Shown piece after piece: positions 44,715-53,130 of a DNA stretch of 64,000 bases. This stretch comes from an uncultured Lachnospiraceae bacterium (lineage in GTDB: Bacteria > Bacillota > Clostridia > Lachnospirales > Lachnospiraceae). The notes below the pieces were generated by a model that had not been told where the DNA came from, made no database searches, and saw nothing but the letters and a program-made list of their open reading frames with translations. The first letter of the stretch is position 1, and the number at the start of each line of letters is the position of its first letter. The position numbers were made by a program, and so were the translations under genes. The stretch spans positions 17,208-81,207 of the forward strand of contig CASWRE010000008.1 in NCBI GenBank assembly GCA_949471785.1. The letters are read 5' to 3'.

Positions 44715-46340
44715 ATGGGTATATATCAAAAATACTGTAAAGAAATCGTAGACGAATCCGGGGCATTGCAGAAATTTACGCTGGATTATCCCGACAATTT
44801 CAATTTCGGCTACGACGTGGTGGACGCCGTTGCCGATAAGACGCCGAATAAGCGGGCCATGGTCTGGTGTAATACCGAAAATGAAGAGCACATATTTTCT
44901 TTCGGAGATGTCAAACGGTACAGCAACCGAATGGCTAACGTGTTCCGAAGAGCAGGGATCGGGCGCGGCGACCGGGTAATGCTGGTGTTGAAACGCCACT
45001 ATGAGTACTGGTTTGCGGTGGTAGCCCTCCACAAGCTGGGAGCCGTGGCGATTCCGGCTACCCATATGCTGACGGTAAAGGATTTTGCCTACCGCATCGA
45101 GACCTCCCGGGTGAAAGGCATCGTCTGTACTGTCCAGAACGATATTCCGAAAAAGATCCGGACGGCCCTGGGAACGCTGCAGGTATCTCCGAAACTCTGG
45201 TGCGTACAGGCTGAGGCGGAAGGTTTTGAGAATCTAACCCGCGCCATGGAAATGGAGGGAGAAAATTTCTCAAGAGTGGAAACCCATGTGACAGACCCGA
45301 TGCTGATCTATTATACGTCCGGGACTACAGCCAGCCCTAAGGGGGTAATCCACGATTTTTCTTATCCGCTGGCTCATATTGTGACGGCGAAATACTGGCA
45401 GCAGGCGGAGGAGGGAGGCTTACATTTCACCGTGGCCGAAACCGGCTGGGCGAAAGCTTCCTGGGGTAAGATTTACGGCCAGTGGCTGGTCGGCAGCGCG
45501 GTTATGGTCTTTGACTTTGACAATTTTGAGCCCAGGCAGCTGGCCGCGATCATCAATCGCTATGGCGTGACTTCCTTTTGCGCGCCGCCCACCGTGTATC
45601 GCTATCTGGTCCGCAAGGGCGTTCCGGACATGCCGAAGCTGCGGCATGCCTCCACGGCCGGAGAGACGCTGGCAGCGGAGGTGTTCCGGCAGTTTACGGC
45701 GCGCACGGGTATTCCTCTTTGCGAGGGGTACGGCCAGACGGAGACCACCCTTCTGATGGCAAATTTCAGGGGGCATACCCCGGTGGAGGGGTCTATGGGA
45801 ACGATATCGCCCCTTTACAACATTGAGCTTCGCGGCAGAGACGGCGCTCCCGTTCCGGTGGGTGAAATCGGCGAGGTGGTGATCCTCCCTCCCGAAAACG
45901 GCCGGCAGCCCGGGGTTTTCGGGGGCTATATGGACAACGAGGAGCAGTACCGCCATGTATGGCGGGGCGGTGTATACCACACCGGGGATGCGGCCCGTCA
46001 GGACGAGAACGGCCGCTTCTGGTTCCACGGCCGTTTCGATGAAATCATTAAGACCGGCGGCTTCCGGGTGGGCCCTCACGAGGTGGAAGAGGTATTGATG
46101 GAACACCCGGGCGTGCTGGAGTGCAGTGTATTCGGTATCCCCGATAAGCTCCGGGGCCAGGCGATCAAGGCGGTGGTGGTTCCCTGCGACGGTTTTGAGG
46201 CGTCCCGGGAGCTGGGTATGGAGATCAGGGATTTCTGTAATAAGAAGCTGGCGGAATATAAGTGGATTCGTGTTCTGGAATTTGCGGAAGAGCTGCCTAA
46301 GACTATCAGCGGGAAAACCAGAAAAGTGGAACTGGCATAG
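44715..46340 (+). CDS. Acyl-CoA synthetase (AMP-forming)
   Basis: 541 residues, ANL superfamily. ATP loop YYTSGTTASPKGVIHDF, adenine motif EGYGQTETTLLMANF, hinge and substrate motif YHTGDAARQDENGRFWFHGR-FDEIIKTGGFRVGPHEVE in consecutive parts, and the C-terminal catalytic Lys in PKTISGKTRKVEL. The order resembles medium-chain acyl-CoA synthetases. It may activate exogenous fatty acids or export products of the operon. It lies 90 bp behind accA with AAGGAG and could share the transcript. Confidence 0.92.
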   Translation: MGIYQKYCKEIVDESGALQKFTLDYPDNFNFGYDVVDAVADKTPNKRAMVWCNTENEEHIFSFGDVKRYSNRMANVFRRAGIGRGDRVMLVLKRHYEYWFAVVALHKLGAVAIPATHMLTVKDFAYRIETSRVKGIVCTVQNDIPKKIRTALGTLQVSPKLWCVQAEAEGFENLTRAMEMEGENFSRVETHVTDPMLIYYTSGTTASPKGVIHDFSYPLAHIVTAKYWQQAEEGGLHFTVAETGWAKASWGKIYGQWLVGSAVMVFDFDNFEPRQLAAIINRYGVTSFCAPPTVYRYLVRKGVPDMPKLRHASTAGETLAAEVFRQFTARTGIPLCEGYGQTETTLLMANFRGHTPVEGSMGTISPLYNIELRGRDGAPVPVGEIGEVVILPPENGRQPGVFGGYMDNEEQYRHVWRGGVYHTGDAARQDENGRFWFHGRFDEIIKTGGFRVGPHEVEEVLMEHPGVLECSVFGIPDKLRGQAIKAVVVPCDGFEASRELGMEIRDFCNKKLAEYKWIRVLEFAEELPKTISGKTRKVELA

Positions 46341-46361
46341 AAATAGGGAATTATTATGGGT

Positions 46362-46397
46362 AGGCATATCCGGCGAAGGGATGTCTGCCTTTTTTTG
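46362..46397 (+). terminator. Terminator behind the acyl-CoA synthetase
   Basis: AGGCA-TATCC pairs with GGGATGTCTGCCT with a small bulge, followed by seven or more T. Confidence 0.7.
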
Positions 46398-46399
46398 GC

Positions 46400-46428
46400 T
46401 GTTCATCGCTCCTTTTTTCGTGTATAAT
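46400..46428 (+). promoter_or_regulatory. Possible promoter of the gene at 46515
   Basis: Perfect -10 TATAAT (46423-46428); -35 only TGTTCA (46400-46405). It directly follows the terminator, which supports a new unit starting here. Confidence 0.5.
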
Positions 46429-46514
46429 ATGTCAGTGGAGAACCGGTCCGCGGCCTGAAATAAATCTGCGGGGCTGCAGAAATCGGGGATCAAAGATGGA
46501 GAGGAGAGATAGAT

Positions 46515-47747
46515 ATGCAGTGGAATTGGAAAAAACCGGATGAGGAATTGTTTCAGAACATTCCGAAGAAAGGGAAAAGGCCGGATGTTCCGGAGGAAAA
46601 GATGAAGAGTACTTTCGGTTTCTGGTATGAGGCGGCGGTACAGCACATCAGGGAGGAAGTGCCCAGGATCAACCAGGAGTTTAATGAAAAAATGTCCGCC
46701 CTTTCAGAATATAAAAAGGAACACGGCATTTATGTAGAAAGCGGTACTCTGGAGTATACCGGCAAAGATTTTGTGAGAGGGATGGACAAGATGATCCGCC
46801 AGTGGTATGAGAAGACAAAAGGCTACATTGGCGTATTCCCGCCCCTGGAATCCCATTATATGTGGACGGTTGTTTCGTCGACGGAGAAATGGGAGGGACG
46901 GCGCGGAGAGAAAGCCAAAGTCACTCAGGAACGGACCGTGACGGGAACAGAAGATGTGAAGATGTATTACAAGGCGGAAGCGACCTCCTATCACCGGCGG
47001 GACGGGGATGACCTGCAGCGGACGTGCGGGTATATAGATACCGTGTTGAAGGAACGGAAAGCAGCGTTTTTGCAGCTGTGCAGAGTGCTCATTAAGGTTC
47101 CTCTCTGTCTTTTGCTGTCGCTGCTGACGGTGAATGAAGTCTATGTGCAGATACCGGATATGGCCCAGGCGTTCAGGGCGATCAGTCCGGCTTTTTTGGG
47201 AACCCGGTCGTATCTGGGATTTTTGTTCGCGCAGGCGGACGGCCTGGCCGGGAGATTGTTTCATGCCGCTATCGGGGTAGTTTTTTTAGCGCTGTTTAGC
47301 TGGCTTGCCCTGCCGGTATCCAGAAAGAAGGGCAGCGCAGAGAAGGGTACGGGCTTTAAAACGGCGGGTATCCTACTGGCTTTCTTATTCGGTATCGGGC
47401 AGTTTTGCCAGGGGGGCGAAAGCACGGCAATGATTGCCGTCCATGCGCTGTGCAGTTATATTACGGCGGTGGGCTTCACGTTGCTGCCCCTGTTTTCGCT
47501 GTGTGTGGTGTGGGAATCCCTGAAGCGGTATGTGGCCGCGGTACGCGTTTCCACAAAGCGTGAAATCCGCAGGCAGATCAACGGTTTCAAGGAATATTGT
47601 AATGATCTGTACAGAAATACCCGGCTGCATTGTCTGTGGTATGAATTTTGCGGGGCGGGCGTACCCGATTACCTGAAGCATATGGAAGAAAAAATCGCGG
47701 CGGCCTGTGAGAAAATGGATGAGCTCCATCTGGAAAAATATGAGTAA
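46515..47747 (+). CDS. Hypothetical multi-helix membrane protein
   Basis: 410 residues, not recognised. Residues 1-~190 are soluble and charged. Four hydrophobic segments follow: around LIKVPLCLLLSLLTVNEVYV, AAIGVVFLALFSWLALPV, AGILLAFLFGIGQF and AVGFTLLPLFSLCVVWESL. A charged helical tail of ~75 residues closes the protein. Both ends are probably cytoplasmic. RBS AGGAGAG. The soluble part has no known catalytic motif that I can see. It is unrelated to the lipid operon by context, being separated by a terminator. Confidence 0.75.
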   Translation: MQWNWKKPDEELFQNIPKKGKRPDVPEEKMKSTFGFWYEAAVQHIREEVPRINQEFNEKMSALSEYKKEHGIYVESGTLEYTGKDFVRGMDKMIRQWYEKTKGYIGVFPPLESHYMWTVVSSTEKWEGRRGEKAKVTQERTVTGTEDVKMYYKAEATSYHRRDGDDLQRTCGYIDTVLKERKAAFLQLCRVLIKVPLCLLLSLLTVNEVYVQIPDMAQAFRAISPAFLGTRSYLGFLFAQADGLAGRLFHAAIGVVFLALFSWLALPVSRKKGSAEKGTGFKTAGILLAFLFGIGQFCQGGESTAMIAVHALCSYITAVGFTLLPLFSLCVVWESLKRYVAAVRVSTKREIRRQINGFKEYCNDLYRNTRLHCLWYEFCGAGVPDYLKHMEEKIAAACEKMDELHLEKYE

Positions 47748-47837
47748 TTACAGAGCTTATGAAAGAAGTGCTGGATTGCTCCGTCGAAAAGAGCAGATGC
47801 TGATCGGGGGACAGAGCAGAAAGGCGGTAAAAAGAGC

Positions 47838-48350
47838 ATGATACGGATTACAGATATAGCGGGGGCAAGGCCGGAACATTCCGCTGTTATCGTTAATTTT
47901 GTGGCGGCGGTACGGGAACAACTGAGAAACAGTACCTGCTATGTCTTTTCGGATAATGTACAGTACAGGTGGAAAACCCGGGACGGGGAGGAAAAAACCG
48001 TAATCCCGGACGCGTCCATCAACTGCCGCGTAAAGGCCAGAAAGGGCAATAAGTTTCTGGATATTCCCCGTTTTGTGATGGGGGTTTTGAGTCCGTCAAC
48101 AGAGGGTTATGACCGGGGAGAAAAAATGGAAATCTATCGCAGGTAGGAGATCGATGAGTACTGGCTTGTGGACTGGGAAAAAAAGCAGATCGAAATATAT
48201 AATCTGGATTATGACAGTGACGGAGAACCCCAATATTATTTGTGGAAAGTTATCACAGAGCAGAATAAGCAGGAATTGAAAATCGTTCATTTCCCCAAAA
48301 TTGAGATTACTTTTGAGAAAATATTTGATGAAGTGGATCTGGACTATTGA
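47838..48350 (+). pseudogene. Uma2 family (DUF820) endonuclease, interrupted by one stop codon
   Basis: 171 codons in one frame with a single TAG at 48144-48146. Before it: LSPSTEGYDRGEKMEIYRR; after it: EIDEYWLVDWEKKQIEIY, exactly the Uma2 order LSPST..YDRGEK..LYR..EYWIVD. A CAG-to-TAG change would restore Gln at this place. The catalytic Glu normally before LSPST (EVLSPST) is also lost, reading GVLSPST, and the N-terminus is shorter than usual. So the gene is probably dead, unless the amber codon is read through. RBS AAAGGCGG is still present. Confidence 0.8.
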
Positions 48351-48364
48351 ATAGGAATCATACG

Positions 48365-50368
48365 ATGCAAAACATGGAAGAAATTTTAAACCGCTCCGTA
48401 GGCGGTTTTCACCAATATATTTTAGACAATCCGCCCCGTCTGGCTTACGTAAGCCGGAATCTCTGCGGTATGACCGGTTTTTTTGAGGAGGAGCTTCTGG
48501 GCGGGGAGCAGGATGGTTACGGAGCCCTGGTGCATCCCGCCGACAGGGAGATTTTTGTGGATTTTCTGGAGAAGCTGCGCCGGGAAGAGCAGACGCTGAC
48601 GGCGGAATACCGTATCGTCAAAAAAGACGGCGACGTGTTGTATGTGAGGGATACATCCACCTCCCGGCGTCTCGGGGACGGCACGACGGCGGCGGATTCG
48701 GTGCTGACAGACATTACCCGACTGAAAGAGGAGAACGATAATCTCCGGTTCCTGAATGAGACGATCCCCTGCGGTTTTCTCAAATATACCTGCGAGAAAC
48801 AGCCGAAGATTACGTATATGAACGAACAGATGCGGCGGATTTTCCGGTTTCCCGAAGTGCGGGAAGGGGAGATGGATTATCTGGAGCTCTGTCGGGAAAA
48901 TATCTTTCTCTTGATTCCCATGGAGGACCGCCGCCGGTTTGCCCACTATCTGAACCGGGTCTATGTGCGGGGCGCGCCTTTGGCCGGAGAGATAACGGTA
49001 CTGCGCTGCGACGGCACGAAAGCCTATCTGTTCGGCTGGGTGACAAAAAATGTAGACGAGCAGGGCAGGGAGGAATTTCAGAGCGTCTGCATGGATGTGA
49101 CCGAACGACACCAAAAGAAAAAGGAGAAAGAAGAGAAACGTTATCTGAAGGCGCTGGCGGACGTATACGATATGATTTTTGAATATGAGCTTGCAGACAG
49201 TACGGTGAAATGTCTTTGCGGGCGGGATTCGGGTATGTTTCAGCGGATCGAGAATATTCCGATGCAGATGGAAGAGGCCACAGAGAAATGGATTGCCGAT
49301 ACGGTGGCCGGGGACGATCAGGACAGCGTGCGAAAGTTTTTCAGGGCGTTTTATCAGAGGAAATACTTTCTGTCAGACGCCAGGCCTCCGCAGATCCAGT
49401 ACAAAGCCCGGTCTTCGGAGGGCCGGTGGGGGATATACAGAGGGATTTTCCTGAAAATCAGCGTTTCGTCCGCCCTGTTTTGCTGCAGGCGCGTGCCGGG
49501 CAGTGAGGAGGCGGATTTACTGCGGGATGAAAATGCCGCTCTGAAGGAGAACATGCAGGAGCTCATTTTGCGGTTTACGGACGGGCTTGCCGCCTTTGAA
49601 GTGTTGGACGAATATGTGACGCCGCTGTATGCCAGTGATAATGTCTGCGAGTTTTTCGGATTTACCAGAGAAGAATGGCTTTCCCTGATGCAAAAGAGTA
49701 CGCCCCTCCGAAGTTTTGTTTCCCGCAGCGAAGTTTCTTATGAAGAATATGCCAGGCTGCTGGAAGCGGGAGAGGCAGAGTTTATCTATTATGATTTGAG
49801 CAGCGGGACCGAGCGTCGGATCAGGGCGGTCTGCTCCCGGAAATCCCCCGGCGGTCATTTTCCCCGCTATGTCATGCTGTACAGTGTGGACGAAGAAGAG
49901 GGAAGCGGCGGCGCTGCCTGCCGGGTGCAGATTCGGACATTCGGCTATTTTGACGTCTTTGTGGACGACAAACCCATAGCGTTCCGCAATAAAAAATCCA
50001 AAGAGCTCTTCGCTCTTCTGGTAGACCGGCGAGGCGGATACGTCTCCTCGGAGGAAGCCATCGGTTTTCTGTGGGAGGATGAGCCGGTCAATGCCGTGAC
50101 CCTGGCCCGTTACCGGAAAGTGGCCCTGCGTCTGAAAAATATCCTGGCGGAATACGGTATTCCGGATGTGATGGAGACCGTTGACGGAAAGCGCCGCATC
50201 GTCATGGATAAAGTACAGTGCGACCTGTACGACTATCTGTCCGGCAAAGAAGAGTCGGCTCAATTGTTTATGGGCAGCTATCTGACCAATTACAGCTGGG
50301 GGGAGAATACCCTGGCGGAACTCACCGGGCAGATGCTCTCCGGCCCTTCGTCCGGGACGGAAAGGTAA
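48365..50368 (+). CDS. PAS-domain protein with C-terminal winged-helix DNA-binding domain
   Basis: 667 residues. PAS-like units follow one another: residues ~20-120 (AYVSRNLCGMTGFFEEELL, HPADREIFVDFLEKL, EYRIVKKDGDVLYVRD), ~125-250 (similar, with VTKNVDEQGREEFQSVCMDVTER) and a third around 400-510. The last ~150 residues read as an OmpR/SARP-type winged helix: RTFGYFDVFVDDKPIAF, SKELFALLVDRRGGYVSSEE, LARYRKVALRLKNIL. There is no receiver or kinase domain, so it is probably a one-component sensor that binds DNA directly. The ATG at 48365 follows AATAGGAAT; a TTG at 48347 overlaps the Uma2 stop. Signal and targets unknown. Confidence 0.8.
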   Translation: MQNMEEILNRSVGGFHQYILDNPPRLAYVSRNLCGMTGFFEEELLGGEQDGYGALVHPADREIFVDFLEKLRREEQTLTAEYRIVKKDGDVLYVRDTSTSRRLGDGTTAADSVLTDITRLKEENDNLRFLNETIPCGFLKYTCEKQPKITYMNEQMRRIFRFPEVREGEMDYLELCRENIFLLIPMEDRRRFAHYLNRVYVRGAPLAGEITVLRCDGTKAYLFGWVTKNVDEQGREEFQSVCMDVTERHQKKKEKEEKRYLKALADVYDMIFEYELADSTVKCLCGRDSGMFQRIENIPMQMEEATEKWIADTVAGDDQDSVRKFFRAFYQRKYFLSDARPPQIQYKARSSEGRWGIYRGIFLKISVSSALFCCRRVPGSEEADLLRDENAALKENMQELILRFTDGLAAFEVLDEYVTPLYASDNVCEFFGFTREEWLSLMQKSTPLRSFVSRSEVSYEEYARLLEAGEAEFIYYDLSSGTERRIRAVCSRKSPGGHFPRYVMLYSVDEEEGSGGAACRVQIRTFGYFDVFVDDKPIAFRNKKSKELFALLVDRRGGYVSSEEAIGFLWEDEPVNAVTLARYRKVALRLKNILAEYGIPDVMETVDGKRRIVMDKVQCDLYDYLSGKEESAQLFMGSYLTNYSWGENTLAELTGQMLSGPSSGTER

Positions 50369-50372
50369 TGGG

Positions 50373-50403
50373 TAACAGTGAAGCCGAAGGCTGAGCAGTT
50401 CAC
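50373..50403. repeat. Short palindromic repeat, copy B
   Basis: Begins 5 bp behind the stop of the PAS gene. Core GTGAAGCCGAAGGCTGA, nearly the same as copy A at 12000; outer arms TAAC and GTT(C)A only partly pair. The inner GCC-GAA-GGC can form its own small hairpin. Confidence 0.55.
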
Positions 50404-50432
50404 ATAATTTGAAAAACTGATCTTTGATAAAC

Positions 50433-50461
50433 TTGACAACCTCCCTTTCCCGTGCTATAGT
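50433..50461 (+). promoter_or_regulatory. Promoter of rpmG-secE-nusG
   Basis: Perfect -35 TTGACA (50433-50438), 17-bp spacer, -10 TATAGT (50456-50461). The spacer and -10 lie within a hairpin formed by CCCTTTCCC (50443-50451) and GGGAAAGGG (50475-50483), the latter followed by TCTTTTTTTT. Confidence 0.8.
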
Positions 50462-50491
50462 TGTATAACGACATGGGAAAGGGTCTTTTTT
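50443..50491 (+). terminator. Possible terminator overlapping the rpmG promoter
   Basis: A 9-bp perfect stem (50443-50451 with 50475-50483), 23-nt loop, then TC and eight T. It can only form in transcripts arriving from upstream, because the rpmG start lies in the loop. So it may stop read-through from the PAS gene. Confidence 0.55.
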
Positions 50492-50570
50492 TTATGTCCA
50501 AAAATCTCTTGCTGGAAGGGGGATTTTTCCCGGGTCGAATAACGCAAAAGAACACATGGAGGTGGAAGTC

Positions 50571-50720
50571 GTGCGCGTAAGAATCACATTGGCATGTACG
50601 GAATGTAAGCAGCGTAATTACAACATGACAAAAGAGAAAAAGAATCATCCCGAGCGGATGGAGACCAGGAAGTATTGTAGATTCTGCCGGAAACATACAA
50701 TGCACAAGGAAACCAAGTAA
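50571..50720 (+). CDS. rpmG: Ribosomal protein L33
   Basis: 49 residues, too short for most gene tables. GTG start behind GGAGG. Four cysteines hold zinc in the C+ form: [11 protein letters not shown] and [14 protein letters not shown]. The usual L33 end HTMHKETK is present. Being the zinc form, it may be replaced under zinc shortage by another copy elsewhere (inference). It leads the rpmG-secE-nusG-rplK-rplA transcript. Confidence 0.96.
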   Translation: MRVRITLACTECKQRNYNMTKEKKNHPERMETRKYCRFCRKHTMHKETK

Positions 50721-50743
50721 TCCGGCCGGCGAGAGGTGAAAGA

Positions 50744-50947
50744 ATGGCGAATTCTGCAAAAAAGGAAAAAGAAAAAAAGAGCTGGTTTAGCGGCCTGAAA
50801 TCTGAGTTCGGCAAGATCGTCTGGGCGGACAACAAGACCCTGGCGAAAGAGACCACGGCGGTGGTGGCCGTTATGGCAGTTATGGGTATCCTGATTTCAC
50901 TGATCGACAGCGTCGTATTGCAGCTCGTAAATCTCCTGATTAAATAA
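50744..50947 (+). CDS. secE: Preprotein translocase subunit SecE
   Basis: 67 residues with a Lys-rich start, the conserved amphipathic region FKSEFGKIVWAD-like (LKSEFGKIVWADNKTLAKET) and one membrane helix (AVVAVMAVMGILISLIDSVV). Single-helix short form as in other Firmicutes. RBS GAGAGGTG. It holds the SecY channel together. 16 bp before nusG. Confidence 0.95.
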   Translation: MANSAKKEKEKKSWFSGLKSEFGKIVWADNKTLAKETTAVVAVMAVMGILISLIDSVVLQLVNLLIK

Positions 50948-50963
50948 GGACAAGGGTAGATAA

Positions 50964-51488
50964 ATGTCAGAAGCAAATTGGTATGTAGTCCACACCTATT
51001 CGGGCTATGAAAAGAAAGTGAAAGCCAACATTGAAAAGACAATAGAAAACCGGCATCTGGAGGATCAGATTCTGGAAGTCCGTGTTCCGATGGAGGAGGT
51101 TGTAGAGCTTCGCAATGGCGCCGCGAGACAGGTGGAAAGAAAATTGTTTCCGGGGTACGTCCTGCTGAATATGGTCATGAACGACGATACCTGGTATGTC
51201 GTTCGTAATACCCGCGGCGTCACGGGTTTTGTGGGGCCGGGCTCCAAGCCGGTGCCGCTCACGGAGGCGGAGATGCTGCCTCTGGGCATCAAGAGCGAGG
51301 ACAGCAAGCGGATTCAGGTTGACTTTGCGGAAGGGGATGCCGTGGTGGTGACAGGAGGCGCGTGGAAGGATACGACCAGCGTGGTGAGCAGCATCAACAG
51401 AGCAAAACAGACCGTAACGATCAGCGTGGAGCTGTTTGGCCGCGAGACGCCGGTGGAGATCAGTTTCACGGAAGTAAAAAAAGCGTAA
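50964..51488 (+). CDS. nusG: Transcription antitermination factor NusG
   Basis: 174 residues. NGN domain start WYVVHTYSGYEKKVKANIEK, the RNAP-contacting RKLFPGYVLLNM-like VERKLFPGYVLLNMVMND, TRGVTGFVGPGSKPVPL, and the C-terminal KOW domain (FAEGDAVVVTGGAWKDTT, ETPVEISFTEVKKA). It binds RNA polymerase and links it to Rho or ribosomes. Palindromes and an L1-type site follow its stop. Confidence 0.96.
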   Translation: MSEANWYVVHTYSGYEKKVKANIEKTIENRHLEDQILEVRVPMEEVVELRNGAARQVERKLFPGYVLLNMVMNDDTWYVVRNTRGVTGFVGPGSKPVPLTEAEMLPLGIKSEDSKRIQVDFAEGDAVVVTGGAWKDTTSVVSSINRAKQTVTISVELFGRETPVEISFTEVKKA

Positions 51489-51490
51489 GG

Positions 51491-51539
51491 TAACCGTGAA
51501 GGTACTGAGCGGTTATAGTTTGAACGGTTACAGCCGTTC
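51491..51539. repeat. Short palindromic repeat, copy C, plus a second hairpin
   Basis: TAACCG (51491-51496) pairs with CGGTTA (51510-51515) around core GTGAAGGTACTGA; it starts 2 bp behind the nusG stop. Immediately after, GAACGG (51522-51527) pairs with CCGTTC (51534-51539). No T-run, so read-through into rplK is expected. Confidence 0.65.
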
Positions 51540-51567
51540 GTGGGAGGGAAATTCCCGCAATTACCAC
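51539..51567 (+). promoter_or_regulatory. Putative L1-binding site before rplK
   Basis: 29 nt that start CGTGGGAGGGA and end TTACCAC. GTGG/CCAC and GGGA/TCCC form two short stems. The pattern GTGGGAGG...TACCAC is the one found in the L1 stalk of 23S rRNA and in known L1 autoregulatory mRNA sites. Binding here would let L1 shut off its own operon. A copy with one difference precedes rplA. Confidence 0.65.
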
Positions 51568-51586
51568 ATTATAGGAGGTGCCAAAG

Positions 51587-52012
51587 ATGGCAAAGAAAGT
51601 AACAGGTTATATTAAATTACAGATCCCGGCTGGCAAGGCAACGCCAGCGCCCCCTGTTGGTCCCGCACTGGGCCAGCACGGTGTGAATATCGTACAGTTT
51701 ACAAAGGAATTCAACGCCAGGACAGCGGACAAGGGCGACCTGATCATCCCGGTTATCATCACTGTCTACGCGGACAGAAGTTTCAGCTTTGTAACCAAAA
51801 CTCCTCCGGCAGCCGTTCTGTTAAAGAAAGCCTGCAACATCAAATCCGGTTCGGGTGTTCCGAATAAAACCAAGGTAGCCAGCATTTCCAAGGCAAAGAT
51901 CCAGGAAATTGCAGAGATGAAGATGCCCGATCTGAATGCGGCTTCTCTGGAAGCGGCCATGAGTATGATCGCCGGAACAGCTAGAAGTATGGGTATCACT
52001 GTTGAGGAGTAA
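51587..52012 (+). CDS. rplK: Ribosomal protein L11
   Basis: 141 residues. Pro-rich N-terminal domain [20 protein letters not shown] that touches elongation factors, and C-terminal rRNA-binding part with [20 protein letters not shown]. The GTG at 51578 lies within the ribosome site, so the ATG at 51587, eight bases behind AGGAGG, is the start ([16 protein letters not shown]). Confidence 0.97.
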   Translation: MAKKVTGYIKLQIPAGKATPAPPVGPALGQHGVNIVQFTKEFNARTADKGDLIIPVIITVYADRSFSFVTKTPPAAVLLKKACNIKSGSGVPNKTKVASISKAKIQEIAEMKMPDLNAASLEAAMSMIAGTARSMGITVEE

Positions 52013-52033
52013 CAGGATACAGATCAGATAGAA

Positions 52034-52062
52034 CGTGGGAGGGAGATTCCCGCAATTACCAC
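52034..52062 (+). promoter_or_regulatory. Putative second L1-binding site before rplA
   Basis: Identical in 28 of 29 positions to the element before rplK (one A-to-G change in the loop), placed in the rplK-rplA gap just before the rplA ribosome site AGGAGG. It can block rplA translation separately. Confidence 0.65.
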
Positions 52063-52077
52063 TAGGAGGTTAGAAAA

Positions 52078-52770
52078 ATGAAACGAGGAAAAAAATACGT
52101 TGAGGCTGCGAAAGCCGTAGAACGCACAACATTATATGATCCGGCGGACGCCATCGCATTGGTGAAGAAGACTGCCGTGGCCAAGTTTGACGAGACCGTT
52201 GAGGCTCATATCCGTACAGGCTGTGACGGCCGTCATGCAGATCAGCAGATCCGCGGCGCTGTAGTGCTGCCCCACGGTACAGGCAAGACTGTCCGTGTAC
52301 TGGTATTTGCCAAGAATGCCAAAGCTGACGAGGCTCAGGCTGCAGGCGCTGATTTCGTGGGAGCGGAGGAACTGGTTCCGAAGATTCAGAAAGAAGGATG
52401 GCTGGATTTTGATGTGGTTGTGGCCACACCGGATATGATGGGCGTTGTGGGCCGTCTGGGCCGTGTGCTGGGACCGAAAGGCCTGATGCCGAACCCGAAA
52501 GCCGGTACGGTGACTATGGACGTCGCGAAAGCTATCAGCGAAATTAAAGCCGGTAAGATTGAATACCGTCTTGACAAGACCAATATCATTCACGTGCCGA
52601 TCGGAAAAGCTTCTTTCTCGGAGGAAGACCTGGCCGACAACTTCCAGACTCTTATGGATGCCATCATCAAGGCGAAACCGTCCGCAGTAAAGGGTACCTA
52701 TCTCAAGAGTGTAGTAATCACATCCACTATGGGCCCGGGCGTGAAGGTGAACCCGATGAAATTCGTGTAA
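52078..52770 (+). CDS. rplA: Ribosomal protein L1
   Basis: 230 residues. N-terminal [15 protein letters not shown], the RNA-binding stretches [14 protein letters not shown] and [15 protein letters not shown], and the closing [15 protein letters not shown] are all conserved. Protein L1 binds the 23S stalk that helps release tRNA and is the usual repressor of its own operon. RBS AGGAGG, 8-base spacing. Confidence 0.97.
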   Translation: MKRGKKYVEAAKAVERTTLYDPADAIALVKKTAVAKFDETVEAHIRTGCDGRHADQQIRGAVVLPHGTGKTVRVLVFAKNAKADEAQAAGADFVGAEELVPKIQKEGWLDFDVVVATPDMMGVVGRLGRVLGPKGLMPNPKAGTVTMDVAKAISEIKAGKIEYRLDKTNIIHVPIGKASFSEEDLADNFQTLMDAIIKAKPSAVKGTYLKSVVITSTMGPGVKVNPMKFV

Positions 52771-52796
52771 GCGCGAAACATGTGTCCGATATATAC

Positions 52797-52829
52797 AGAC
52801 TGCCATGCATGTCATGGCAGTCTATTTTT
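52797..52829. terminator. Terminator of the L11-L1 operon, shared with the XRE gene
   Basis: AGACTGCCATG / CATGGCAGTCT, perfect 11-bp stem with a 5-nt loop and ATTTTT after it. The last codons and stop of the leftward XRE gene (TCA at 52812-52814) lie inside this stem. Confidence 0.9.
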
Positions 52830-53054
52830 GTCTCCGGGAATAAATTCCAGCAGATCCTCGATCCGGCAATTGAGTGCGGTGCACAGCCGGGCCAGGACGG
52901 CAGTATCCAGCCGGGTGATTTCGTTTTTGCAATATTGATTGATCTGGGTGCGCTGCATTTCCGCGCGGTGGGAGAGCTTGTTTTTACTGATATGGTTGGC
53001 CGCAATAAGGCTGGCGAGTTTGATCTGGATGCGGCCGTAAGTTTGTTCTTCCAT
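52812..53054 (-). CDS. Small XRE-type DNA-binding protein
   Basis: 80 residues, little more than a Cro/C1-type helix-turn-helix: IAANHISKNKLSHRAEMQRT (helices 2-3), QINQYCKNEITRLDTAVLAR and the common ending LCTALNCRIEDLLEFIP. The start at 53054 has AAAGGAG before it. It is divergent from the 63-residue gene and faces an operator-like palindrome, so it probably represses that promoter and perhaps its own. Its 3' end is built into the ribosomal operon terminator. Confidence 0.88.
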   Translation of the reverse strand: MEEQTYGRIQIKLASLIAANHISKNKLSHRAEMQRTQINQYCKNEITRLDTAVLARLCTALNCRIEDLLEFIPGDKNRLP

Positions 53055-53099
53055 TCCCTCTTCTCCTTTGTGATTTGCAAACACTGTGTGAACTTACGG

Positions 53100-53130
53100 T
53101 TGACAAACCTAGTGTATTAAATATAATACA
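53100..53130 (+). promoter_or_regulatory. Promoter with overlapping 18-bp operator-like palindrome
   Basis: -35 TTGACA (53100-53105), 16-bp spacer, -10 TATAAT (53122-53127). TGTATTA (53113-53119) and TAATACA (53124-53130) form an inverted repeat that covers the -10. It is well placed for repression by the neighbouring XRE protein. Confidence 0.7.
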
